Below are positions 11,109-24,450 of a DNA stretch of 64,000 nt, piece after piece (position 1 is the stretch's first letter; each line of letters begins with the position of its first letter). Location of the stretch: positions 73,641-137,640 of the forward strand of contig VZRG01001075.1 in assembly GCA_013397435.1 (NCBI GenBank), written 5' to 3'. Below the pieces are notes generated by a model. That model saw nothing but the letters and a program-made list of their open reading frames with translations. It did no database searches and was not told the DNA's origin. The DNA comes from Erythrocercus mccallii. Taxonomy: Eukaryota; Chordata; Aves; Passeriformes; Dicruridae. Position numbers and translations under genes: made by a program.

Positions 11109-11245
11109 CCGCCGCGCACGCGCGCCGCGCCCACCGCCGCCGCCTTTCCCTCCTCGTTAGCGCCCCCTGCAGGCGCGGGGGAGGCGCTGCCCCTCACGGC
11201 AGGGAACAGGCGCCTCCTGTTGGCTTGCGAGGGATCGGGAAAAGA
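11109..11245 (-). promoter_or_regulatory. CpG-island remnant, presumed KIFAP3 promoter
   Basis: About 135 bases with dense CpG (repeated CGCG and CCGCCG words) directly upstream of KIFAP3 on its strand. The surrounding region is AT-rich. Together with the gap this is the presumed TATA-less housekeeping promoter of KIFAP3. Position relative to the start site cannot be fixed because of the gap. Confidence 0.7.
11158..11176 (-). promoter_or_regulatory. Candidate CTCF binding site
   Basis: The minus strand reads GCGCCTGCAGGGGGCGCTA, which agrees with the CTCF consensus (CCASYAGGGGGCGCTA core) at all positions of the AGGGGGCGCTA block. The flanking CCTGC is a tolerated variant. It sits inside the CpG-island remnant upstream of KIFAP3. 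Binding is inferred, not shown. Confidence 0.6.
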
Positions 11246-11569
11246 AGCTGTGTTTCCTCCCACCCTAATACGTACACAAAAGTTAAGTTTCTAAACTTGA
11301 GTCGCTGCATTTCTGGGCGTCAATGTGATCAGCTGCGGTTCAAGCTGGTAGAGACTTGGATGAGAGTGAAAAGTGACCTGACCTCATTACAGTAAAGGCA
11401 AGTGGGTTTGTACCCTTTACTTAGGCTTCTGTATTTATTTAATGCTTATTATTTTGAAATTGATATGCATCACTGCCACCTCCTGACAAATTATGAAAGG
11501 GTTTTTCAATTAATCAAGTTGTTTTTGGTGAGAGGTACTCGAGGACGCCGCGAGCAGCAGGAGTGAGGG

Positions 11570-12000
11570 CGCTCCACAGAATCCCAGCACGGCTGGGGCT
11601 GGAAGGGGCCTCTGGAGAGCGCCCTGGACAGCCCCTGCGCCAGGGCACGGTCACCCGGAGTGGGTGACCGGACACAGGGATGCATCCAGGTGGGTTTGGG
11701 ATGCCTCCAGAGAGGGAGAATCCTCAGCCTTCCTGGACAATCTCCTCTGTCACGCTCAGTGCAAAGAACTTACTCATGTTGGAGTGGAGTTTCTTGTGTT
11801 TAGGTTCATGGCTGTTGCACCTCATCCTGTCACTGGGCAGCACCGAAAATGGTCTGGCACCATCCTCTTGGCACCTGCCCTTGAAACATTTCTATGGATG
11901 GATGAGATCCCCTTTTTTCTCCAGACTAAACTGTCCCAGCTCCCACAGTCTCTCCTCATCAAGAGATGCTCCAGACCCTGTGTGCAGTATTTAGAGGAGA
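11570..12000 (-). mobile_element. CR1 LINE, 5'-truncated 3' portion
   Basis: Reading the plus strand, the block opens 'cacagaatcccagcacggct' then 'ggggctggaaggggcctctgg'. It continues through 'gtgggtttgggatgcctcc', 'gtcactgggcagcaccg', 'atggatgagatcccc' and 'catcaagagatgctccag'. These are the reverse complement of the conserved CR1 3' end (ending ATTCTGTG), so the element lies on the minus strand. The copy carries no intact ORF2. The end near 12,000 is approximate; its limit further in could reach 12,150. Confidence 0.88.
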
Positions 12001-13559
12001 ATTGAAGAAGGGCTGTTGTGTTGTCCTGCCCCATTAGGGCCACCTGAACTGGCCACTGGTCCTCAGCACCTTGGCTAAGCCCAACCTTACGGCAGCCTTG
12101 CTGTTTTGAAACATAATCTTTCTTTTGGGTCAGCTGCTGACACAGAGCACGGGGATGACACTGCTGTAGCTCCAGACTCAGGCAAAGTGGCTGCAAATCC
12201 AAAATCATGTTGCAAAAGTTACCAAGTCAGCCAGCACCTGAATCCTCTGTCCCTTTATCTTGTCTCCAGGCCACTCTAAAGAACAAGCAAACAGCATCAT
12301 GTCCAAGAGGTCTCAGAAAGGATCTTATGGTCTGCAGTTTTCTGGAGTACTCTTTACTGCCCATAATGTACAACTGAAAATTCTTTCTGCCCAGAGTCAC
12401 AGAGGTAATGCAGAAATAAATAAAACACAACAAAGCTTTTGTTTTTTTACTGTGGCAAAAGATTAAGCATAAATACCTAATGTCTACTGATCCCATTAAA
12501 GACTAAGAATTTTTATACTTTCATGATCTGTGACTGAGCAGAATAAAATATTTTGTGGAATCCACACAGTGCCTGCCTTTGTTTTAACAGAAAATGGAAA
12601 AAGAAAGTACCCTGTGAAATATGAAGTGCTAACTTAGTGCAATGAATTTATAAAACATTGCTAGAACATAACACCTTTGTTACTAGACTTATTCTATTTT
12701 TATCACAGTAATATCGTCATAAAGAAAAAAAATACAGCTACCTAATCAGAATGATATCTCTCCAGTGATTTCAGCAGCTCTCCAGATAAATATAAGCCAA
12801 ACATTAAACTATGAAGCCGTATGATTAGTCTGATATTTCCTGAGCATTGAGTACCTGACAGTCTCCATTTATTTCACTAGGAATTTATCTTATTTATCTG
12901 GTCACATATGCCTGTGACTGGAGTCTAGTTTTAGACACCTATGGAAAATAGGCCAAAGATTATAAGATGAGAATGATACAAAAGAATGTGAGAACTGAAA
13001 AATATGAGTAAAGGAAGTGTGCTATGATGTTTGGGCTAAAATTGGCTGTTTGTCAGGACCTGAAGGGAAAGCAGAGCCTGAAAGAGTCCAAGTAAAATAT
13101 CTTGGCTTTGTAGGAATTGAGCCATCAGCACTGCCAAGATCAGACAATTCTGTTGGTCAGTGACAACCAGTTGATGCTGGGTTTAGAAAACCACATGGCA
13201 TAAACACCAAAACCCATGTATTGCATGGTAGATTCTTGCAAAATTAAATTGTAGAGCACGTGCTGCCTGAGGTTTTGTTCTACAGCCTTGCCTTGAGCAT
13301 CTGATGTTTTGCACGAGTCCTTACATCTCTTTCCTTTAGTGTGATGAGGTTTATGGGATGGGACTGCAGATCCCCTCACCTGCAGGGCAGAGGTATATAT
13401 GAGAAGGAGGAAAGAGAGGGTGGTGTTTGAGGCAGAAGGGTGATCCAGTTGCAAGCAGAAGCTGGAATGTACAAGATTTTTGTGTTTCTACTTTGTTCTT
13501 TTGTTTGGGGTAGTTTGGGTTTTTTCGCAGAACAGTTGTTAGAAATATTGTTCTGGAGT

Positions 13560-13778
13560 CAGTTTGAAGAAGAGATTTTTTCGTAGTGAGGGAATATAAA
13601 GAAGGGTGTGAAAGAGCATGGTAGCAGCAGAGAAAATAAGAATAGAGAATGGAAGGGAGGATGGGGGAGAAAGTTTCATGAGAAGAAGTTGGGCAAGAGT
13701 GAAGCAGGTGGGTAAAAAGAAGAAAGACAACTGTGGAGTGTTCTCATATGGCATATGTATGTATATGTATGTATATAT
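13560..13778. repeat. Purine-rich tract followed by (TATG)n repeat
   Basis: Positions 13,560-13,735 are predominantly A and G on the plus strand (words such as GAAGAAGAG, GGAGGATGGGGGAGAAAG). From 13,753 to about 13,777 the sequence becomes an imperfect TATG/TATA microsatellite. Low-complexity sequence, with no coding meaning. Confidence 0.7.
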
Positions 13779-15146
13779 TTGGTAGAATAAGCACAGATGG
13801 AGTAATTAACATTTTATTAAAAAAAACCCCAAATTTATATTTTTGGTCAAGCTACAGACAGATATTATGAGCCAGATGGGCAGAATACACTCATTGGAGC
13901 AACACCCACCACATTGCTTCATGGTAAACTTGAGTTTATTTCTTCCTGTTTGTTCTCTTAGGACTGAAAAGCACTGATACTAGCAGTGATTTTTAAGTCA
14001 AAAATGGTGTTTCCATTGTCTTCAATGAGGCTTTGGTATATGACAAGACTGCATGTTGAAAATGCTTTGGGACTGGTTTCTTTTACATCACCATGAAAAA
14101 AAAATCAACTAAAATAACCAAGACTGTTTTTCTGTAGCAAATGGAATTGTTAAAATGTAATAGACCAATCTCTTATGTCTTGTGGAGTTGAGAAACCAAA
14201 GCAACCCTAAAATTCATAATCTATCCATCGAAGATTGCATCTTGCTCTCAAGAAGAAAAGAATTCAGTGTTTTTTCAGGGAAAAATTGTGAATATGGGGC
14301 ATTTGCCTAGGCCTGGTAAAATGAACTGTGCATAAAACTCCTTAAGACTCTTTATTGGCTAAAATAAAGTGGCACACTCTGAAAGGATGACTTCCAGGGA
14401 GATGTGTTAGGTGATTAGACTGTGCAGCTCAGTGGGGGATGGAGATGATGTTGTTCTGATGTGCTGTCACACAGTAAGGGATTGAGGAATAGAGGCAATA
14501 AACCCTGGGCTTAAAAGTTTATACTGGGAAGAGGAAATGAGATGGGGCAAAGCAAAATCTGATACGCAAAGGGAAAGTCTGGCTTAACTCTTCTGGATGG
14601 AATTAATCTTGGAGCACAGATCAAGGTGATTCTTGAATGCCTTTTTGATCAGCAGGGACAGGGACATCCGTGCAAGAGAAGGGCCTTTTCAGTGTGACAC
14701 TTGATTGTGCTGGCAAATCCTGGGTGCTTTTGTTATCCTTGAACATGAGACTTCACAAAAACGAAAACAAGATTGATTTGTATTTTATAATATATTTAAT
14801 CAAAACCTGAGCTAACTAAATGCATCAATTTGCAACTCATTCAAACCAGGGAAGAAAATTACCTGTAGGTTTCCATTGTTTCAGATGTTAAAAGAAACAT
14901 CTAAAGATGTGTAAAGAAGCAGATTGAGTTCACTGTAGAGAAGAGTGTGCAGTTTTCTCCTTTGGCCTATGGAAATCAAAATTGCTGCCTTCCATGGGAT
15001 TGATCTTCTTTGATGGCCTTGTAGCTTCTTCTGGAGCTGGGGTTGTGGTAAAGGAACCATGGACTTCCAGTGCCTGACTCAAAACCAGGCCTTTAAGAGG
15101 GAATTTTGCTGGGAGAAACACAGAACAGCACATTGTATGTTGTCTC

Positions 15147-15262
15147 AGAATCTTAGAATCATGCAGGTTGGACAGGCTTTTAAGATTGAGCCTGAGAATA
15201 AACCTAACACTGCCAAATCCACCACTAAAGCACATCTCAAAATGCCACACCTACCTGCCAGT
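15147..15262 (-). mobile_element. Short CR1 3'-end fragment
   Basis: The plus strand carries 'agaatcatgcaggttgg' and then 'aacctaacactgccaaatcc', 'accactaaa' and 'tgccacacctacctg'. This is the reverse complement of the 3' end of a common bird CR1 subfamily (the phrase AACCTAACACTGCCAAGTCC with ACCACTAAACCATG). Highly truncated, about 115 bases, minus orientation. Confidence 0.8.
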
Positions 15263-15454
15263 ATGTTCTGGATGTGGATGTTCAGTATTTGTGCTGCACT
15301 AGGATTTGCGTTTTCCATCTCTCCTCATTTTCTGGCGAACAGCCCTAAAAGATTAAATATAGAAGTGTCCATACAAGAAGGAACAGATGGCCTCCCTCCG
15401 TTTGTGTCATCTTGTGACCCCTAATGACAATGAGGGGGATTTCTCGTGCAAAAT

Positions 15455-15690
15455 CCTGGTTCTGCTGAAATCAATGAGAGTTTACCACTGACCCCAGTGG
15501 GGACAGAATTTCACCTCTTAATGTTTATTAGATGCAGCAGGCAGAAAGCAGACTCATAGCTATAAAGGCTGTGACATTTTATGGTTCTGACTCTGCAACC
15601 ACTCAAGCACATGCTTAATTTTGTCACAGTAATAAAGTTAAGCACTAGCTAAAGTGTTTTCAAGGAGGGGTCTCTTTTACACTTGAACAA
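15455..15690. repeat. Ancient amniote interspersed repeat remnant
   Basis: Contains 'tgaaatcaatgagagttt', 'ccactgaccccagtgggga', 'cagaatttcacc' and 'aagcacatgcttaatttt'. These phrases recur in old CR1/L3-related repeats of birds, turtles and crocodiles (typically CATTGACTTCAATGGG and AAGCACGTGCTTAA). The copy is diverged; family assignment below 'old CR1-like' is not possible by eye. Confidence 0.5.
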
Positions 15691-18639
15691 GTCTATATTT
15701 CATCATAAATCAGGAATTCCTCCCTTTCAAAAGAAAAGGATTCTGCATGTGATCATCAAATTGTTTCTACTTTGCACAACAATAATTGCCTTTTTTTCAG
15801 TTTTTGTCCAGAAAAGGCAAAGGGAGAGCAAGGAATGAGTATCTCAGCTGAAGTGGTGTTGCCCTGGTGACATTTGACTTAACTTATTTCAAATGGATTC
15901 AAGAGGGAAATACCAATTTTTCAATATTAATTCTAAATACTTCAGACACTGGCTATTTCCTTTAAAAAGTGAAGATTTTGCACAACACTTTACAGCCAAA
16001 ATCTTTTTGTTAAGTCTTTAAACTATCATGGACAATACCAACATTGTTCTTCATATTAGGAAAAACTCTTCTACTTTTACAGATAGCAGTATTTTTGCAT
16101 TTGTTTCCCCCTAATTTTAGGCAAGGCACCTAAGGAGTGTAGCAGAGTGGAAGTACAAGGAGAGGCATTCAAGCTAGATGAATTCAGATCTGAAATAAAG
16201 CATAAAATTGTAGTGGGATAGCACTTAACACATGGAATGACTTACCTTAGGATTTATGAGTTGATGCTTCCCCATTATTACCAGTCTTTATATCAGGAAT
16301 TTAAGAAAGAGAATGTGAGTGAGTGTAGAGTAAATCCTTTCCCAGGGTCTGTCCTGATGCTAATTTGTTTTATTTCCATTGTGGAAGGAACCAAGCGGAG
16401 GCTGAACTTGGGTTTGGTTTAGTGCACTTTCCCCTTTGCCCTGCTTGGTGAGGGAAAAGCAGGAGAGCATTTGGGGCACCTGGAAGAGGCTGTCAGAGGA
16501 GGATGGTGATGGTGTGGGGTGGCAACAAAAGACCTGAGAGGTGGAAGGGAACATGGGGTGAAGAATATTTCTTCATCCTCCCAGCTGTGCTTTCCAGGAG
16601 CCTGGAAAGTACTGCGGGAAGGAAAAAACAGGGACTGGTCTGGCTGGCCCATGAGTAAGAAAATACCAGAGCCCAGGAGTTCAACTCTGGAAATTACTGG
16701 TTCTCAGGAGCTTCTGGGTTACAATAATGGAGGTTTTACAGTGCTGTTGAGCTATGTGTTGAAAAAACAATCCTTCAGCTTTCAACTAATTTAGTTACCA
16801 TCTGTAAGCTGTTTAAGCCATTCCCCTTATTTCACTTTCCCCCTTTAATTTTGCTCGGTATGCTTTTTCTTCATTCTATTTCCCACGTGTTCTTCTGTGC
16901 AGGCACAGAGAAGCACATAGGTGTGTAACTGAGGATTTGCTATGGAGCTGGAAAACACAGCTGTCACTGATGCTCTTTGTGGGCAGAACAGGGTAATGCT
17001 ACATCACTGTAAGCCATGCACAGACTGCTGGCCTTGTGCTGTGGGGACCCATGGCCTGTTCCTCACACCAGCGTATTTTATATAGACACAGAAAGAGTGA
17101 AATACATTTAAAAAATTGCTTTGTGCTACAAAACTCCAACACTGGCATTTGTGTAGATGTCTGAGTTTTGTTTTGTACAAAACTCGATTTGCTACTGGAT
17201 TTCAGATTTCAGAGTTAACGTATTAAAGTTGTCCTTAGCTCACCCTGCCGAGCATCTCATATGTTTCATGAGATTCCCCTGGAACCCAGGGGTGTATCAG
17301 TTGCCGTGGCAAGGCATAGTGAGGTGAGTTAATTAGTAGCATTCCACATATCCTGGGCTTTATTGGCTAGTAGTGAAGACTCCCAGAAGAAGGAAGGCAC
17401 TGTAATTGTGCCAGATCCATCCTGTGTTTCCTATAGTTTTGCTCTAGAATTTTTTTCGTACATATTGTCTCAGTGCCAGTGCTCGTGGTCTCTGAAATTA
17501 AAAGCATTTCTCATAAAGGGGATTATGAGATTAAAAATACTGCTCGTAAAGAACACATTGATCCTCACTGGGAGGATGATAGACATAAAAACATCAAATT
17601 ACTGATGCCACTAAATAAAACTAATTTAGGAGATAACAGTACATTTTTGAACAAATAGTGGGGATGTATTAGATTTACAAACCGCAAGAACTTTCCTTCC
17701 CAGTGTGCTCATTCTTCATTTATCATTTTATAAGAAAACTCCTTAAACTAAAAGTTAGTCTCATACAAATGTCACTTGCTAGCTTTCTTGCTAATCCAGA
17801 GGAAATATTATCCTAGTGGTCCCTGAGGTCCAATGTCTAGGTGTTGGATACATGATAAACTTACTTGAAGCTTTCTCAGTGAGATATAGTCCTCTGGAGA
17901 CAGCTGTGGATTTAATTTTTCAAGCTTTAGTACAACCTAACCTCTTAAAAACAAGATTTAAGTTTCCCTTGTCAGGTCAGTTAAGAGTTTCTTCTTTTAT
18001 TTTACTCTTTTTTTTTATTTCCCTCCTCTGCTACTTGCCCAGACTGTTAATCCCCAGCCTCTGGAGGAAATATTTAACCATCTCAAACCTTTCACATCTT
18101 GATCATTTTTTTGTTCCAAAGGACAACACACATACATTTGGCTTTTGAATTGTTCTATTCTGAGAGTTTATGTAGAAAGTACCAATGCAAAGCAAACAAT
18201 TTCCAGTCTTGAGCATGTAGGTTTCTACATCAGTTTTGAACAGAGGTGGTTTTTGCAAATTTTGAGCCACTCCTCTGTTTAAGAGCAGTATTTCACACAA
18301 AGAGGTGTGTTTTTCTCTGCAATCCATCTTCCTGTGTGTTTATGCTGTCCAAAAGTTGAGTTTAATCTAGTTTTCTTGCCCCTTGATATTTATTACTTAA
18401 TGTTTCAGGAATGGTAAATTTAATGTTTCAGGGCATGCACAGAATTTAACTGGTGAGTTCCTGGTATTGAGAAACTCCACACAACTCAGAGACAGATTAA
18501 GGTTGAAGGCTGATCAAGCCAGCAATGTCACAGACACTGAAATGTACCTGAAATGCAAGGGATATTATACTCCTGATACTTTTACTGATCCACAAAAAAT
18601 GCTGCTTGCAGCTCTTGAGCCCCCTCATCTCCCTGCTGT

Positions 18640-18640
<1 letters not shown>

Positions 18641-18673
<33 letters not shown>
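18641..18673. repeat. (CA)16 microsatellite
   Basis: Perfect CA repeat of 33 bases in the KIFAP3-NTMT2 intergenic region. Open frames through it reading (Thr-His)n are artefacts of the repeat. Confidence 0.97.
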
Positions 18674-18677
<4 letters not shown>

Positions 18678-21640
18678 TTCTGCCAGACTGTTCCTTCTCA
18701 GGAGCTAAAGGTGCCAGAGGTCTTTCAAGGTCACTTGTCATACTTGTTCTCTACAGTCAACTTTTCTTTTTTCCTTTCAGCTCGTTTTGCTTTGACTTCC
18801 TGAGGAAATTAGTTTTATCTTGCCTTACCTATCCATGCATTCATCAGGTTTCTTCTCCCTCCCTCTTAATAACCTCGTGACATGTTGGCCAAGTGCAATC
18901 ACCACTGAAAGATGTGCACGGAGTCTGCAAGTTAATTAAGTTTCTAGAGGTTTGTGTACTCTGGCTGCCAAGTAGATGGGGGACAGACCTGTGCTGAGGA
19001 CTGTGCTGAGAGAGAGTTAAGCAGAATTCAGCTCTTTGGCAGCAATGAGGAGTCAGTCCCTGCGTGCACACTCTCCAGACAGACAGCACAAAGGAGCTGC
19101 TGGCCAAGCTGCCCCAGAGCAGCTCCAGACTGGCTGCAGCACAGGCACTTTCTTGTCCAGGGTGGATCTTTCCCAACAGATGAGAAGAGCTATGAGGCTT
19201 TTTTCAGATGGAAGCAGAAGGACACTCATCTAAAAGAAGTTCTCTTGTTGCTCTGTGGCTCAAAGAACATTATATTTTCCAGTTTAATTCTAACAGTTCT
19301 GTCTGAAACGATGTTCACCACCACTGCTGTGAAATGTGCTGCTGTATCAGATCAGGGAAACCCAGTCTGATGTTTGCCATCCGAGCCAACAGCAGGGAGG
19401 GATCCACAGAGCTGCAGATCTGGAAGTCTAGATTTTTACATCTCTGCCTCTGCAGAAAGAGATGCAGATTGAGAAGGTTAAATGGTCTCTCTTGTCCATG
19501 GTCTGCACACAGCACTTCTTTCTACAGCTCTGTTGTTATCCATTGCACTCTTTTCTTTCTCAGGGTGGAGTTTCTCTTTTGTCAGGATATTCACACTCTA
19601 CAAAAAGGCTGTGCCCTCCTGACATCGCCACTTTCATGTCACATCACCAGCGTGTGCTCTGGTTTTCCCACACTGGGGGTGCTTCATGCCTGGGCCTTCT
19701 TAAGAGTTCAGGAAATTGCCTGGTCTGGCTCTGTGCAGGAGCAGCATGGAAGTGCTAAGAGCTAGGCAAAGCACATGTCCTACTGAATGGATTTAGGATG
19801 TTCCCTAAATCTGCTGCCAGTGGCTGTCAGACACAGGATAACTGGGCAGTAGCCCTGTAGTCTGAGCAATGGGTCAGTCTCATGCCCTAGGTAGGAAGGA
19901 TCCAGCTGAGAGGAGGTGGAAAGGCATGGTTTTTTCTGGCAGTGTTGTGTGCAGAAGGAGCTTTGATGGTGTGGGTTGCCATCTTTCTTTTGCTTTGGAA
20001 TTGAAAATAAATCCTTGAGAGACTTTTCACCAAAGCATTTCGGGCAGGTGCATGCCAGAGCTGAAAGACATTAAGGCTAACTTATTTCTCACTTGCCCAG
20101 CTCTCCCTGAGGGGTTTCTGCATTGCCTTTTGTGCTGTTTCATGAGTGTGCAACATCCTCTTTATCCCTGCTCACCAAACCACTATCCCCTCTGATCACT
20201 CCTTAAAACTTTCTTCTTATGTGCAGTCTCCAATGGCCGAGCCAGGCAGTGTCCAGAGCCCCTTCCTCCTTGGTTGGAGAATGCCTGCAGTCTTAAACGG
20301 AGCTGTGGGGGCATAGGAGCTGTGCACACTCACGTGCACAAGGCTACAGCAGACTTGATCCTGCATTTTCCAAACCCCACAAGCTTCCCCAGTCAGCCAG
20401 GAGGAGATTTTTGTTAGCTTTCACCTCGAAAAGGAGCTTTATCCTGTGCTTGAGCCAACAGAGGGCAATAGACTCAAAATTCAATACTGAAAAGAAATGC
20501 TTTTAAAAGATGGCTCTGAGCAGCCCAGCCCTTACCGTATCTGGAGTCACATATCACAGTGAAAGGCGGCATTCCACGCTGGACCTAAAACCTTCTCAGG
20601 CTCCATCAATTAAACCACCACATCTGGGGTGGAAGAGACTCAGCAAGGAACTCTCACTAGGGTTCAATGAGAACCAGATGTTGTGGGCACTGCTGTCATG
20701 CTTCTTATCAAGAACAACAGAGCAGCCCCTGCTGCAGTTCCATCAGGAATCCTGCCCTTCCTTCCCTTCATCCTCAGCACTACTGAGTGTCCCTAACCAG
20801 AACCAACAAAATCCTCATGACCAAAGCATTCAGGAGTCCTCCCCAAATATTGCTATTTGTGTTAGCATACTGTTTGTGGATCTCCAAATCAGGCTTCTGC
20901 TGGGACTCTCACTGTGCTTGGGACACAATCTTCAAGCTGCCTTTACTACTCAAGAGTAGCTTCACTCACTCCCTTTATAAAATAATTTAGTGTTGGCACC
21001 ATGGCTAGAAGGATTAGAGGGAAAGCAGAATGTGTTCCCTCCATAGGGATAGGGCTCTGGCCAATTTCAGTTACATTAATTTTAATATATTTACCCATAG
21101 GGCTCAGATGCCATGTTTTGTTGCTTTAGATGGAATTCCAGATTGCTAAATTCCAATTGTATAAATGGTAACAGATTGCTGCTGTGACTGCACCCATGAA
21201 AGTGCATGGGAATTATGCAGGATATGCCCTGAAGGCTGTGAGTCATCCTGACCTACAAGCAGTGAACTCTGCTTTGGAAATGTGGTTCAAAGCTAGGGTT
21301 TCTCCTGAGACATCAGAAGTCCTATCCTCCCAAGGTTGGGTCTTTGCCCAAGGACCTGCTTTGCTCTGCATTTCCTTGCCACAGAGTGATTTTACAAGAC
21401 TGACCAGTGTGCTGGAGACATTCTTCTTGGTTGCACTTGTAAATGATAGACTGAAACCAAATCTACGTGAATCTCATTACAAATAAACAAATAAAAAATT
21501 AGAAGGGAAATAGCCCTGAAAACAACCAAAGCATTTTGTTTGGCCTGACATAGAATTTTTTGTGTGTTTGAGAAAAGGACAGTATTTCAGTTTCTCATCG
21601 ACACGAAGTACTTTTTTTTTTTGTTAATTCCACAGTCAAC

Positions 21641-22294
21641 TCAAAACCAAATTATTTCCACAGTAATAATTTTGAAAACTGCTAAGTCGGATTGGACCCA
21701 TGAGTGGCATTCAGGAGTGTGACTAAGAGTTCTAGACCTCAGCAAGTCAGACAGTTCGTGCATCCACTGTCGTACTGCTGTTTTCCAGCCTGAAAGACAG
21801 ACAGGGCCATTCACTGCTGCTCTAAATGAGCCACCAAAGCTGCAGCCAGAGCAATCCAGGCAGCAAGCTGTTGTAAAGGTTACCAGCTGCCATCCAACCT
21901 TGCAGCTGTTCACTGCCCTCAGAACTGCACGTGTGCCCTCTGCCCATGTCCCTTCTGTCGACATCATCCTGTGGTTCTCAGGAATTCCTAAAAACCTGTT
22001 GTCAAAGATGAAACAAAAATTACTTGCTTTAACCACATCTATTCCTAACAGCATATGCCAAGCATGAGTGTGAGGGAGAATGACTACAGAGGCCTTTCTA
22101 AGATAAAGAGAAAACATACAGCAGTCCTGATGGCTTGTCTGTGTGGAAATTAAATTGCATGCCAGGTGTTTTGTAAGCAGAACATAGTCATTTAAAGGCA
22201 ACATTGACCCTTTGTGATCTATGTGATATGTGGAGCTTGTGCACGTGTTTTTATTTTTCTCTTCTGTGCAGCTGATGTGTTTCAGAAGTAGCAT
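21641..22294 (-). other. Unexplained 217-codon ORF, coding status doubtful
   Basis: An ATG-initiated frame without stops for 217 codons in AT-rich intergenic DNA, where a stop is expected roughly every 17 codons. The translation is rich in Cys, His, Ser and Trp, has no recognised domain, signal peptide or repeat, and matches no family I know. Length is the only evidence. It could be chance, an old retrocopy, or an exon of a lineage-specific transcript. Confidence 0.15.
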
Positions 22295-24379
22295 GTTCAG
22301 CTCAAATCTGGCAGGGACAGGTGGTTACCTACTAGTATAAAAGTGAGTCCAACTCCTCTTTAGATATCCTGAAGCTCCAACAAGCAGATCCACCTTGGAT
22401 CTTCCAGCAACTCATCATAACCCATCTGATACCTTATTTTAAATGGGCTACTTAGGCAGAGATGAGCAGCAGGTATTTTAACAAGAAGCTGCTCTAGCTG
22501 ATCCCTCATTTTAATTTCTGCTAAGCCTCTTGTCACAGAACTGCCTAATCTCATGGGAAGGAAGAGGAAGTCATGCAGTGGAACTATTTGCTTACCCACA
22601 TAAATACAAGCACATTCTTATTTTAGACCAAAAGCTGTTCAAGCCAATGACTTTCAGGCATTATGGATGTGTAGACTGTTAGTTTACGCCACTTTATCCA
22701 TAGCTCTGGATTCTCCAGCATCCCTACCACCAAGAAAAAGGCTAGGTAGCTGGCTTCAACTTCAGAAGGACTATTTGGGAAAGGAAACTAGGCCTGAGAT
22801 GTGGGTTTGCCTCACATTTCAGCAGTCACACCACAGGTACTATGGGTGTCATCATGCCCATCCTCAAACCCCACACTTCTTGTTAATGCAGATGTGGGAT
22901 GTCTAATAGTGCTTGAATTGTTCACAGCTTCTGGGTAGACTCCTGTTCAGCATGTGAGTTTAGGAGACAGTGTGAACCACTTGTGAGTTGTTCTTAGCAG
23001 AAAATATTAATGTGCTGCTGTTGACAAATAGAAAATGAAGCATCCACTTTGTGGCAACAAACAAACAAAAAACCAAACAGAAAACCCCCAACCCTGCTGT
23101 TTATGTGCTCTTTATAACGCAGTTCTGGGCACAAATCTGTTTGATCTAAGCTTTGACAGCAGTAGGAAGTGCTTTGAAAGTGCTTTAAAAGGCTCAGTGC
23201 TCTTGAGACTCACTTGCTTAGCTGCACTGGGATCTGAAGACCAAGGGTGTATCCACAGCAACTCATAGATTACAGAGCTGCAACAGGGATTTGATCACAT
23301 GCAGATAAAATAATAAAAGTTGTGTTTATGCAGCCTTCTGGAGATTTTCACTCTTTTTGTGTAGGGCAGGATTACTGTGAGTCAAGCCCACCCCTAATTT
23401 ATCTAAAAGAGTTATAACCAACATTCACCCTGAAAAACTAACCCTGATTTTTTTCAGAACTGTTATTTCTGATGCATTTCTGTTGGGTGAGATCTGTACC
23501 ATGGAAAGACAAGTGTGGGTGTCACTGTGCCCAACAATTCTTATGGGGTTTATGGTGTCTGGTAAGAGGAAATCTCACCTTGCTGAGTGAAAGCAGGATT
23601 ACCTTTGGCTGTTGTGGCACCCCCTGGAGCACAGCTCTCTGACAGGATGAAGCAGGGAGATCTGCATTATGGATATGGCCACTGCCATCCCAGGTGGCTG
23701 TTCCAGCCCCCAGACTGTGGCATGTGACAAATTCCCACATGTCAGCTGTGAGCTGGACTAGGGAACTGATCCTGCTTGGAAGAGAACTAAGTATATTTTT
23801 CCAAATAAGATTTATTTTCCTTGGTGAAGGCTGGGTCACCTTTGTGCTGTTCTTAAAAACTTGGTCAGATATTTGTCAGGAGGCTGCAGTGCTGCTGGGG
23901 ATGTAGGGCAGCCCATAGGTATTGGGAACATCCAATTTCCTGATTCTGTTTCTGCAGTGCAGCGTACTGACACTGCAGAACCTGGAATGAATAGCTTGAA
24001 AAGGGGAAACCTTTGCTTGCTAGAATCACATTTTATTAGGACTCACAGTTTGTGTAGAGGCACATCCATGTTCTGTCTTCTGGCCTTCCTCTTGAGTGCC
24101 CTGCACTGAAGAACTAATAGCCAGGGAGAGACACAGAAACAAAATCACCCTGCAAGAAAGAGGAGAGAGATTCTGAATAATATCTGTGTTCCCTTGAAAT
24201 GAAAGCTGAATAGATTAGGAAAAGTACAATTGAATTAACGCCACTCCTTTTTGGAGTAGATATACTTTTACCCTGCCATTTCCTGGTGGATTTTTTTCCC
24301 CCCACTCTCCAGCACCTGCTTGTTTCAGAGGGCAGCACTCCAGGGATAACTGCGAGCCAGTGCCAAGAGCCAGCATTTC

Positions 24380-24450
24380 TCACTCCTCCCTCGCCCGCCT
24401 CCGCCCTCTGCCACACACCCCGATATAGAATGACAGCACATTGCCACAAT
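24380..24450 (+). promoter_or_regulatory. Candidate NTMT2 proximal promoter
   Basis: Upstream of the NTMT2 ATG lie GC-box-like words (CCCGCCTCC, 24,394 onward), a CACCC-type element (CCACACACCCC), and a weak TATA-like GATATAGA at 24,422-24,429. If used, transcription would start near 24,455 and give a 5' UTR of about 90 bases. No CpG island is present, which fits a tissue-restricted rather than housekeeping gene. An upstream noncoding exon cannot be excluded. Confidence 0.3.

Noticed and set aside
10408..11263. Several long open frames on both strands rich in Pro/Thr/Ser, some running through the N block
   Set aside because: They result from a G-poor (or on the other strand C-poor) composition that lacks stop codons, and from N being read as open. 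No conserved protein is visible apart from the 9 bases of KIFAP3 exon 1.
18467..18880. 137-codon frame with a run of Thr-His repeats
   Set aside because: The repeat is the (CA)16 microsatellite; flanks show no protein similarity.
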